A stretch of DNA of 64,000 nucleotides from Roseibium limicola (GTDB taxonomy: Bacteria; Pseudomonadota; Alphaproteobacteria; Rhizobiales; Stappiaceae): NCBI RefSeq assembly GCF_017313085.1, contig NZ_JAFLNF010000001.1, positions 800,888-864,887 on the forward strand, in the 5' to 3' direction. The translations under genes and the position numbers were made by a program. Below, piece by piece: positions 28,236 through 40,200 of the stretch; position 1 is the stretch's first letter; each line of letters opens with the position of its first letter. The notes beneath the pieces were generated by a model that was not told where the DNA came from, did not search any database, and was given only the letters and a program-made list of their open reading frames with translations.

Positions 28236-31200
28236 ACAGGCTTCATACGCGCCTCGGCGATTGCCAAGACAGGCATTGGAACCCGCGTTTCAGGCTCCTC
28301 AATAGACAGGGCTTCGGCCTCATCCTCGTGAGGAACGCTGGCCTCCGCCAGCCATCCTGAAGCTTCGCACAGCTCTGTCATGTGTTCGACCAATGCGCCA
28401 ACCGTTGGATAGGCGTAAACGGCCGTCGCCGGCAGGCTGATATCAAACGCCCGGTTCAGGTTACGGATCCAGGTGACCGCCAGGATGGAATCGAGACCCA
28501 AGTCCAGAAAGCTGTCACCCTCGCCAATATCAGAAACATCAATCATCAGATCCGTTGCCAGGGACGCAATGACTTTGCTTTTCAGCGCACGAGGCTGAAC
28601 GGGTGTTTCCGTCGGCCTCTGCGTTTGTGGGCTGGCGACGGGTTCAGGAGAGGTCGGATCCTGTGGCTTGGTCTCCGGCAGAGAAACACCAGCCAATTGC
28701 ACCACATGATCCGCAAGCGCGCCGACTGTTGGATACGCGTAGACAACAGTCGCTGGCAGATCGATCTGAAATTGCTTGTTCAGATTGCGGATCCAGGTGA
28801 CGGCAAGAATGGAATCCAGACCCAACTCCAGAAAGCTGCCGCCTTCGTTGATATCCTCTGCAGCAATCATCAGGTCTTCGGCCAGCGAAGCGATGACGGC
28901 TGCCTTCACCCCCTGGCCTGCTGGACTGTTTGCGCTCGCCTCCACTGGTGCCGGACCGAACTTTTCGGCGATGCGTTCATTCACGACTTGATTTCCAATA
29001 AGGGTTTTCTGATGCATCACGAATTCCCGGCTCAAAACCGCATCTAGACTGTCCCGCAAGGATTGGCTCTGAGAGGCCTTCAGATCCAGAAGCTCTGCCT
29101 TCGACTTGCGCGCAAGGTTGTGCGCAGCCGTCATTGCTTTGGAAAGGACGTCCCGCGATGGCAAAACAGTGAGATGAGTGGCGCGTTGCGCCAGTTCCTT
29201 GCCGCGATATTCACGCGCGGTGAACAGGACTTCCCGACCGAGAGCATCGCCAAGCCGGTGCGGGAAGATCATCGTTGCGCCCGCACCCGGCGTGAAGCCA
29301 TACCAGAGGTAATTGCTGTGATAGCTGCCTTCAGAGGCGAAAACCGCCTGATCGCAATACATCCCCAGCGACCAGCCAGCGCCGATCCCATGACCCTGCA
29401 TGGCTGCAATCACCGGCAGCGGACAGCTCAGCGGCAATGAATAGATGCACCGGTCTGTGAACTTTCCTTCTCCGCGCTGCAGCTCCGCCAGCCCGTCGGC
29501 TGTGCCTCCGCAGGCGAAATAGGACGCATGTCCGGTCAGAACCACGACCTTGGCATCAGAAAGCTCGCCAATCTTCGCAAAAGCCTCTTCCAACCCATCC
29601 ATGAAGGCTGGCGTGAACATGTTGCACCCGTCCCGCTCGTTCATGGTCAAACAGGCAACACCATCCTCCAGCAGCGAAAGCTCCATGACCTTGGTGGCCA
29701 GCGGCACCTTACGAGCAGCTCCCATGGAAGACGCATCAGCGTTGTCAGCAAAGTTCAGGTCCCAAACTGCAGGCTTGGGTCCCTTCAACAGCGGAGGCAG
29801 TTCGTGCCGCATGTGGTGTTTCAAAAGCGTAAGCGAGAGATGTGGTGCCGCTGCTATCTGCCGACCGATTTCGAGCGCTTTGGCCTCAACCTTTTCTGGA
29901 AGAACGCAGATCGCCCCGGCCAACAGGTCAGGGCCTCTGCCGTTAGCGTCAGAAAACACCACAAAATCAGCCTGAGTTGCGAGTGCGGCGACCGCCTCGG
30001 TTACCTCTCCGTTCAACGAGAGAACAACGGGGACTGCGCATTGTTTGAGGGGCGCCAGATCGCCGCTTTGCAGGGCGGACAGTTCGGTCAGCGGGTGGAG
30101 GTCGAGCGAGAGGACAAAAGCCCGGACGGTTTCACTCCCGCTTGCTGAAGCGAATTCCGCTGTCAGACTGCTGACAAGTGAACGGCTTCCGCCGCGCTGA
30201 AGTTGCAAGACACGGACGCCATCCTCGTCCGATTTCAGATCAAGCCTGTAGTTTGACGCCTGCGCCAAGGCAGAATGTGGCTTCAGCGGAGCAAGATTCA
30301 CTTTCTGGGAGCGGACAACATCACGCGCTCCAACCGCTGCAGCCATCGCTGCTGGCCGTTTAAGTGAAACCCTCTTCGGCATCGTCGCGCATTGGCGCTC
30401 GCCAGATGCGGCAGCATCTGTTGATGCCGGAGTGTCATCTGAAACGGCTTGTACGAGGGCGGTGTCAGACCGCGTTGCGGCAGGAGGCGCCTCGCCCACC
30501 CAATAGCTCTTGCGAGCAAAGGGATAAGACGGCAACGGCACTCTTTTACGAGGTGACACGAACAGGTCGCCCGGAACAGGCTGGCCGCCCGCGACATAAG
30601 CCTTGGCAAGTCTCGCCAGAACCAACGCCCGAGCCGTTTCACCAGACCCTGTCGCGATCCCGGCTGGCTCTGTTGTTTCCGTCGACGCGGAGCCGCCATT
30701 GATCACATGTCCGGTTTCGAGGTCTTCTGTTGCTTGACCGGACATCCAGCTTTTCAGCTTGAACTGCAGCTCCTGCAGATCACGGGCAACGACCGCCAGC
30801 CGATGCGCGAGATGCCGACGCCCGGCAATCAGGGTAAAGGCAACATCTTCAGGCAGAAGGTTCGAATGCCGTTCCAGGTGCAGGTTCAGGCGTTTGGCCT
30901 GGTGGCCGAGCTGGTCTTCCGTTCTGGCCGACAGGACGAACAGCTGACCGGAAGCGGGTTCGGAGATAGAGGCTTCTTCAGGGCCATCTTCGATCACCAC
31001 ATGCGCATTGGTTCCGCTGAAGCCAAAAGAGCTGATGGCAGCGCGGCGCTTCGTTCCAGTGACCTTTGACCAAGCAACGGGCTGCTCATTGACTGTGAAC
31101 GGCCCCTTGTTGAAATCGATGGCAGAATTTCCCCCGGCGAAATGCAGGGTTGGTGGAATACTGCCCTGCTTCAGGCTCCAAAGCACCTTGGCGAGCCCGA

Positions 31201-34200
31201 CTATGCCGGCCGCGGTTGTCGCGTGCCCAATGTTTGACTTCACAGATCCCAGATGGATCTTCCCGCCATCGGGTTCTGCGTCGGAGAATGCGCGCAGCAG
31301 GGCTGCATGCTCAATCGGATCCCCCAGAACCGTTCCGGTTCCATGCGCCTCAACAAAGCCAATCGAAGAAGCATCGATGCCCGCCTGCTCATAGACCTGA
31401 CGGATCAGCCGTTCCTGGGACAAGGCACTCGGCGCGGTGATACCATTTGTCGTCCCGTCCTGATTGGTGCCCGAGGCAGCAATCACACCAAGGATCGTAT
31501 CGCCGTCGGAGAGAGCGTCCGACAGCGGGCGCAGCAAGACCGCGCCGACAGCTTCGCCCGGCACAATTCCATCAGCGCCCTTACCAAAGGCGGCACAGCG
31601 ACCTGAAGGCGACAGCATTTGTGCCGCATTCGCATAGCGGAAGAAACGCGACGAACATTGAACAAACACACCGCCTGCCAAGGCCATGTCGCATTCGCCG
31701 TTCCGGATGCTCTGGCAAGCCATGTGCAGAGCGACAAGCGAACTGGAACAAGCCGTATCGACCGCAACCGCAGGCCCCTTCAGATCCAGCCAATAGGAAA
31801 TGCGTGCAGGGATCAGAGAGGTTGTATTGCCCCAGAAAGCCTGACCCGGCGGTTGTTCTGTGAACAGGTCCTGATAATCGCCATGCGCACAGCCAACAAA
31901 GACACCGCAGCGGCTGCCGATAATGTCCTCTCCGGCGTGCCCGGCATTTTCCAGCGTGCTCCAGGCCTCCTCCAGAAACAGCCGTTGTTGCGGGTCCATA
32001 TAGGTTGCTTCAGTGCCCGAAATGCCGAAGAAGACAGGATCAAACTGATCAATGCCGGCCAGGAAGCTGCCATGTCGGCCATAGCTGCCCTCTTCCTGAT
32101 CCTTGTAGAAGCGCGTCAGGTCGAAACGGCTGACCGGCTCGACAAGATCTCGCCCTGAAATCAGGTGTTGCCACAGCTCATCAATCGTTTCCGACTTCGC
32201 AAACCGGCCACTCGCGCCGACAATCGCAATTGCCTCGTGCTCGCCTTGTGCCATCACTGGCGCGGTCGTTGACCTTGGCTCTGGAGTGGCGACCGCAGGC
32301 CGATCCACGATCTCCTCCCCAACAATAATGGAATGATCGTCTCGCAGATGGGCCTCAAGCCGTTGTGCATTGGTGAAATCATAAAGCACTGTCTGGTCCA
32401 GATCGATGCCAAGCACCTTGCGCAAGCGGTGCACAAATTCCGCACCGAGGATCGAGTCCAGACCATAATCTGCGAAACTGCGCTTTTCATCGATCAACGA
32501 AGCAGCAACGTTCAGCGTATCGGCAAGCGCCTGCCGCAAGACAGCGCGCAACCGAGGCACCCCTGCAGGCTTGGTGCTGATGGCGCTGCTCACGACCCCA
32601 GTGGGAGCAACAAGAGCAGCGACAGAGGCAGGCATTGACTCGGATCGACTTTGCCCGACGCTCCGAAGTGTTTCCTGCGGATCGTGTGGCGTTGCCGTGT
32701 CAGCCCGCGCAACGATGATTTGCTGACCAAGATCCTGTTCCTCAGCCGACGAGGCAGCAATCCAGTCGAAGCCGGTCTCGCCCAGCGCCTTGCGCCAGTT
32801 TTCAGTATCAAGAGAGGGGGTGCCCGAAATCCGGCGCTCCGGATCGGTAAAACGCCACCAGCCCTCCAGCAGCCCAAAGGTCACATGGGTGAAAAATGTC
32901 GCCTTGCTGGTTTCGTTCAGCAGTAGAACGCCACCGGGGACCATCATCTGACGCACATTTTCCAGCGTGTCTCGGATGTCCGCCGTTGCATGCAAGACAT
33001 TTGCTGCAATCACCAGATCATAGCTTCCAGCTGCAATTTTCTGGTCTGCTATTGGCTTTTCAACGTTGAGAAGTGCCGTCTTGAGCCCAGGAATACGATC
33101 CGCATAAGACCGCTCCGCATGAATGAGGAAGGCTCTTGAAAGATCAGTATAGAGGTATTCGCCAATCCTGTTCGCGAACGGTATTAAAGCGTCCAGAACC
33201 GGTTCTGTTGTCCCACCGGTCCCGGCGCCGATTTCAAGAATGCGCAGCTTGGCTTGAGAGGCCGTTACAGCTTTCACGGCCTGCGCAGCCACATTGGCTG
33301 CGGCTCTGCTGAACCGGGCTGCGACCGCATTTTCCTTATAGACTGCCTCAACCAATGACTGACGGCCATCCGGAAACAGAACCTCAGTGGCTTTCGTCTG
33401 GCCGGTCAGAATATCCGGCAAAGCGCGTAAGGCAGCTTCCGCAAGCTGCATTTGGGCACTCGAGCGTCCTTCGGCTTTCTGTTTTTCCCAGTGCGCCCAG
33501 GCATCGCCGTCAGAAGCCTTCAGCTGATGTGCTCTGGAGGCCACCAATGGCTTCACAGATTCAAACCAGCGCCTGTAGGCTGGTGCGATGTCCCGTACCG
33601 ACAGACTTGGCAGCATAGCGTACAACACGCCGGCAATTGCGATATCCAGTGCGTCCTGCTCATCTCTGAGAACCGTATCGCCTGCCCCCGCCTCAACCTC
33701 CCGGCGCAGCTCAGAAAAGCTTGTTGGCTGGGTTTGAGTGTGACGTGACGCCCGTTGCTGTTCTGGTATCCAGAATCTTGTCCGATCAAATGGATAGGTT
33801 GGCAGCGAGATAATCCGCGCGGGCGTCGATTTGCGAAGCGCCAACCACGGAACAGTCAATCCTTCGACCCACAACCGCAGAACCGTTTCATAGCGCCCGC
33901 TATCCCAAGCTCTGCTGATGACTTCCTCAATAACATCATCCGCACCAAGGGCAGAAAGCTTGGCTTTCTGACCTTGAGCCTCGCCAACGAAGACAGGGGG
34001 TTCGGGTTCACTGCCCGCCAGCCAGCTTGCAAGCGTTTCGACAAGTTCGGCCCCATCGCGAACAAGCAGCCCAAGGCGCGCGTCCATGTCCTCGCGTCCA
34101 ACTTGCAACGTATAAGCAATATCCTGAAGTCTGGGGCTCGCTCCAACGGCAAGGCTTTCGCAAGGTGTCGAAGCGATGGACTGCGACAGTCTTTCAACCG

Positions 34201-37200
34201 ACCCGGCCATCTCGATATCTGCAATCGATCTGTGAAGGCCGAAGGTTTCCTTCAGCCAGCGCACCAGCTGATAGGCATGAGCGACGTCGAGGCCGAGAGC
34301 ATCGAAGGTGTCTTCCGGATCGATGTCCCGAGAATGGACATTAAGAAGCCGACCAAGTTCGGCACAAAGACTGTCCGAAACTTGAGCAAGGTCTGGCAGC
34401 TTGTCGGAGACTTGGCCGTCTGCTGTCGCGTGCAGATATGCCAAAAGCTGCTCTGCCTGTTCCCTCAATTTTTCCGGGGTACGCCCCGACAAGATGATTG
34501 CATGGGGCCCGCCCCCATCAGCTTCCTCATGGGTACCGGATCCGGCGTCCAACCATTCCTCGATGATCACATGGGCGTTGGCACCGCCTGCGCCGAAAGA
34601 CGAGATCCCGGCGATCCTCGAAGCGACCGTTTCCCAGCTTCGCGTCTCGCGGCATAGCACAAACGGTGATTTTTCCAGATCGATATTCGGATTGATCTGC
34701 TGCGCATGAAGGCTCGGGACAAAGCGCCTTCTCTTCAGTTGTAAAATGGCCTTGGTCACCCCGGCAATACCGGCTGCGGCCTCCAGATGGCCAATGTTGG
34801 ATTTGACAGATCCCAGCACACAGAAGCCGCTCGCATCGGTATCAAGAGCAAAGGCCTGCGTCAGACCGTCAACTTCAATCGGATCCCCAAGTTCAGTCCC
34901 TGTCCCATGAGCCTCGATATAGCCAATATCCGAGGCCTGAAGCCCGGCCTGATCCAGAGCTTTACGAATGACATTCCGCTGCGCTTGCGGGTTGGGCACT
35001 GTGAAGCCATTTGTTCGACCGCCATGATTGACGGCACTCCCCCGGATGACCGCATGAATGCGGTCACCATCGGCGACCGCTTTCGAAAGCGGTTTCAGAA
35101 CGACACATCCGACGCCCTCGCCAGGGACAAAGCCATCCGCCTCACTGCCGAAACTGTGGCAGCGGCCGGACGGGCTGAGCATATGCGCTGCACTCAGCTC
35201 GACGTAGTTGGAGGGATGCAGGTAGAGGTTGACCCCGCCAGCAATGGCGATCGCGCAACTGCCAGACCGCAGCGCGCTGCAAGCTTCATGGATAGCCGTC
35301 AAGGACGACGAACACATCGTGTCAACGGGAAGGCTGGGGCCGGACAGGTCAAGGAATTGCGAGACCCGATTGGCCAGGCCGGAAAAGGATGTTGACGGAC
35401 GGATAACGGCTCCGCCATCGGTCCTGAACGGCCCATGCAGCGCATAGCCGGTTTTGGTGACACCGGCAAAAACACCGACCTCAGCACTGCCATGGCTGGT
35501 GCCAGCAACCGCCTTCAGGCGATCCCGCGTGTATCCGCCGTCTTCCAGCGCCTGCCAGGCGCTCATCAGGAACAGGCGTTCCTGTGGATCCATCGCAGCG
35601 GCCTCACGCGGTGAGATCTTGAAGAAGGCCGGATCGAAATCCGCAAAACCTTCCAAAAACGCACCCCATTTCGAATAGCTCTTCGCACCGGCTGCCGCTT
35701 CGTCCTGGTCTGGCTCGAAGAACCCTTCTATCTCCCATCGGTCCGCCGGGATTTCACGCACGGAATCCCGGCCGGTCTCAAGATTGCGCCAGAATGCGGT
35801 GAGGTCGGGAGCATCAGGATAGGTGCCGCTCAATCCGATGATTGCAATTGGCTCGTCCTGACTTGCCGGGCGTATCTCCTGTTTTGCGGCATCCGCTGCA
35901 CCTACAGAATTGGACCGTTGGGAGCCAATCTTATGGGAAGGCCCGGACATGGCGCTGGGCATGGAGCCGGAAAAACCGGTCCAGCTTCTGCAGGCCTGGG
36001 TTTGCTCGCCCACCAGATAGACGCTGATGGCCGCGAGAGTGCGAAACCGGAAGAACAGCGTCTTCGGCAAGGCCTCAAACAGGCCAGCAAGCTCCGTATT
36101 GAGCCGGGTAATCATGAGAGAGTCGATGCCATAGTCTTCCAGCAAGGCATCAGGGTCGATCGCTTGTTCGCTCACACCGCTGACCTTGGCGAAAAGCTTG
36201 CGCAAGCTGGACCTTGTTGCCGAAAGCAAGGCCGGATCCAGAGCTGTGCTGGATGCGACTTCAGAAGCTGTGTGACTTCCACCCAGCCCTGCGTCAGTCG
36301 CTGCAGCCGCAAAGAATGTCTTGATGCTGCTGTGTGCTCCCGCAACCACTGCAACCTGGGACTTGCCGGACGCCAGGCAGCGATGCAGGGCTTCAAGTCC
36401 GGCTGCCGTTTCAAGCGGCCGCTGGCCCATCCGGCGGAACAAGGCTTCTTTGGTCGTCACATCGACCGCCATGCCACCATCCAGCCATAACGGCCAGTTT
36501 ATCGACGTGATCTTGCCATTGGACGTCGCAGCAAGGGCGTCGAGAAAGCCGTTTGCAGCTGCGTAGTCAGCTTGCCCCACATTCCCGAAGGGCGAGGCCA
36601 GCGACGAGAAGAGAACAAAAACGTCGAGATCCAAAGCCGCGCAGGCATCGCGCAAAGCGAGCGCGCCGTAACTTTTCGGTGCCAGAACGGCTTTCAGATC
36701 TTCGCTGGACTTGGTCGCAATATAGCCGTCTCTCAGGACGCCACTGCAATGGACGACACCATTCAAGTGGCCATGAACTTCAAGGATATGTCGAACCAAC
36801 CGATCAACAGCCGCAAAATCGGCAACGTTTGCCTGCCGATATCCGGCAACGGCGCCAAGCTCCCTCAGACGCTCCAGAAACGCTGACCGTTCCTCATCAA
36901 GCGGCTTCGATCCGGTCAAGACCAGAACCGGGTTGATGGCCGTCCTGGCGATGTCTTCGGCAACCAGCCTTCCCAGACCGCCCATGCCGCCAGTCACCAG
37001 ATACACGCCGCCGTCGTTCCAGTTAAAGCGGCTTTCCGGCCCGTTCAGCTCCTGCCACTGCCTGATGTAGCAGCCACCGTTTTCATACCTGATATGCGTG
37101 ACACCTGCGTGCTGGGCATTTTCCTCAAGCCAGTCTGCCACGGCTTCGGGCGTTGTTGTGACAGGCGTCTCAATGACCTGAGCGACAACCCTCGGATCTT

Positions 37201-40200
37201 CCACCATTGCCGTGCGCAACATGGCGCCCAATCCGCCGAAAACGGCGCCCTCACCGTCTGCAGGCACGGCAAGCTGGATCAACACCGCTTCGTCATCCAT
37301 CGCTGTCATCTGCACGCGCAGCATCTCGAGCAGTTGGCTGGCCGCACCGGCGTATTGCGTGGCAATGTCTCCATCCACCAGCGACAGGCTGCGGACGGAC
37401 GCGTTTCGGCCTACGGCAATGCGGATCCCGCAGCCAATTGCAATGCGTCGCCCGGTAAATGGCGTACCGCTGCCTGCAGCCTTTTTCCAATCCGTCGAAA
37501 AAAGCAAAGCACGTTGATCTTCGCAGCGACTTGATGCCGCTTCCTGTGGCTCGACACCTGGAATCCAGAACCTGGTGTTTGCAAATTCATGCCGGGCAAG
37601 CGGCGAACGAACATGGCCTGATGGCTTGTCATAGCTTTCGAGCACGACATGAGCATTCGCCCCGCCAAATCCGAAGCTGCTTACACCCGCGCGTCGCGGC
37701 GCTCCGCTTGCCTGCGGTTCCCAGACCTGCTGACGTGTCAGGACCTTGAACGGAGTGCCGTCCAGGTCGATATGCGGATTGAGGGGCTCACTGAAGAGCG
37801 TTGCGGGTAACAGACCCCGGTCCATCGCCATCAGGACCTTGATCACGCCAGCCAGTCCAGCAACAGCTTCCAGATGGCCGATATTGGATTTCACCGACCC
37901 AAGGCCGATCTGCAATGAGGCATGCTGGTCTGCGACACTCAACTGCGCGAATGCAGACCGCAGCCCGTTGATTTCGACCGGATCCCCTAGCTCCGTTCCA
38001 GTGCCATGAGCTTCGATATAAGAAATGGATGCGGGATCAAGACCCGCCATGGCCTCAACGATCAGACGTGCCTGAACCTTGGCATTCGGAGCCGTCAATG
38101 CGCCGGAACGCCCACCGTGATTTTCAGCCCCCCCGGCGAGAACGCCAAGAATACGATCACCGTCACGTTCCGCTTCTGCGAGAGGCTTGAGCAGCAATGC
38201 CGCGACACCTTCGCCGCGTGTATATCCGTCAGCCGCAGCTCCAAAAGTGTGGCAATGCCCCGTTGGAGACAGCATTCCTGCCTTGTGCGGCCCTTCAAAA
38301 CCTTCCAGCGACAGGCATAGATTGACCCCACCCACAATCGCCGCAGAGCATTGGCCCATGCGCAGCGCATCGCGGGCGCGCAACAAGGCAATCAGAGAAC
38401 TGGAACACGCCGTATCAATTGCCTGGCTTGGCCCGTTGAGATTGAACTGATGCGACAGCCGATTTGCGGCCATTGCCAGTGAATTGCCCGTCGCCAGATA
38501 TCCATCGGTCTCCAGCCCTTCCGAGCGCCAGACATCTGCATAATCCAGCGATGTGATCCCGACGAAGACGCCTGTCTGACGGGGAAGCTCTTCAGGCGTG
38601 TAGCCAGCATTCTCGAGCGCCCGCCATGAGGTTTCCAGCAGCAGTCGCTGTTGCGGATCCAGACGTTCAGCCTCGACCGGCGAGATTTTGAAAAAGCCAG
38701 CGTCAAAACGGTCAATATCCTCGAGGAAGCCCCCCTTCCCCGAGAAATCCAGCTTCCGGAAGCGCTCCGCATAAGAAGGCGAATACCGCGCCAACGGAAT
38801 GCCGGATGTCAGGTCCTGACCCGCCAGAAGGTTGTCGAAATAGGTCTCAACATCCGGGCTTCCCGGAAACCGCCCTGCCATGCCGATGATGGCAATGCGG
38901 GCGTCCGGTTCCGCGTCCCGGCTCTCGGAAGGCAGCGGATGATCGCCCTGGGCTCCGCCGCCGGATATCTTGACGTCGTCAAAGGCGCTGCTGGCCTTGG
39001 TCTCAACCGGCGTAACCGTCTTTTCTGTCTGGGCTGACATCACCCCATGACGCGTGACAAGATGCTCAGCCAGTGCTTCGATGTGTTCGTACTCGAAGAA
39101 CACAGCCGGTGAGAGATCGATACCAAAGGCTTCGCTGATGTCATTGGCATAACCTGTCAGCGAAATGGAGTCGAAGCCGAGATCATGGAACGCTTCGCGC
39201 GCGCCCAGATCCGCGGGCGTGAACTTCAAGATGGCTGCCGCCATCTCCCGCAGCTTGGAGTGCAAGACTTCAGAAGACGCGCCGGGAGAGGACACCGCAC
39301 TTTTGTCTTTCCGGGGCGGAGACTGCTCAGCGCCTGCGCGCGATCTCAGAGTGACGCCGGACATGCTGGCTGAAACAGAACCATCTGCCTCACAAAACGC
39401 TAGGTCAAATCCGCCGTCGGCTCTTTTCTGGCAAAGGATATAGGAAACGTCGGAGCCCCGAAGCTCAATTGTCTCAATGGCATCGATATCCGCATTGTCG
39501 CCAGTCACGATCTGCAGCACTTGCAAGGCAGCCCCAAGCGCTGGGGCGGGAAGGTGCGTCTGCCTCTTGAAAAAGTCTTGCTGCGGCTGGTCCTCGCGCA
39601 GATGACACAGATGAGCGCCATCTGGCAGATGCCAGATCTGCTGGATGCTTTCCAGATACGGGCCGAAATTCACGCGCCTCTTTTGGAAATTAGCATAAAC
39701 CTCGGCAGTCTCCTGCACACGAAGGGCGGCTTTGCGCAGACCGGAAATGTCTATTGACCGGTCACCGGCACTCGCCACGTCAGCAACAAGTGCGCTGAGC
39801 CAAGGGCTGCACTGACCTGTGTGGGTCACAACGGAGACCGTTACCGCGCTGCGATCCGAGCCCGGTTTCACCTCCAGTTCCAGGTCTTTGACGTCCTGCC
39901 ACACCGGTGCCTGCAGGATCTCCAGACTGGAGATGCCAGGATGTGACGCTACGCCCGAGATTTGCGCCGCGGCTGCGATAATGTCGACAGCGACCGTTGC
40001 AATGACCGTGTCCTTTCCGGCGATGGCAAAAACATAGTCACGCAATTCCTTCAGATGCAGCGTCGTCTTGTAGCGGAGCCCTGTCGCGTCGGAACAATTG
40101 AGCCCGATAAACGGATGGAGTTTCGACCGGGCGCCCAGCGGATTGACGACTGAGGGCACGTCCGGCTCTTCCTGATACCAACAGCGGATTTTTTCAAACG

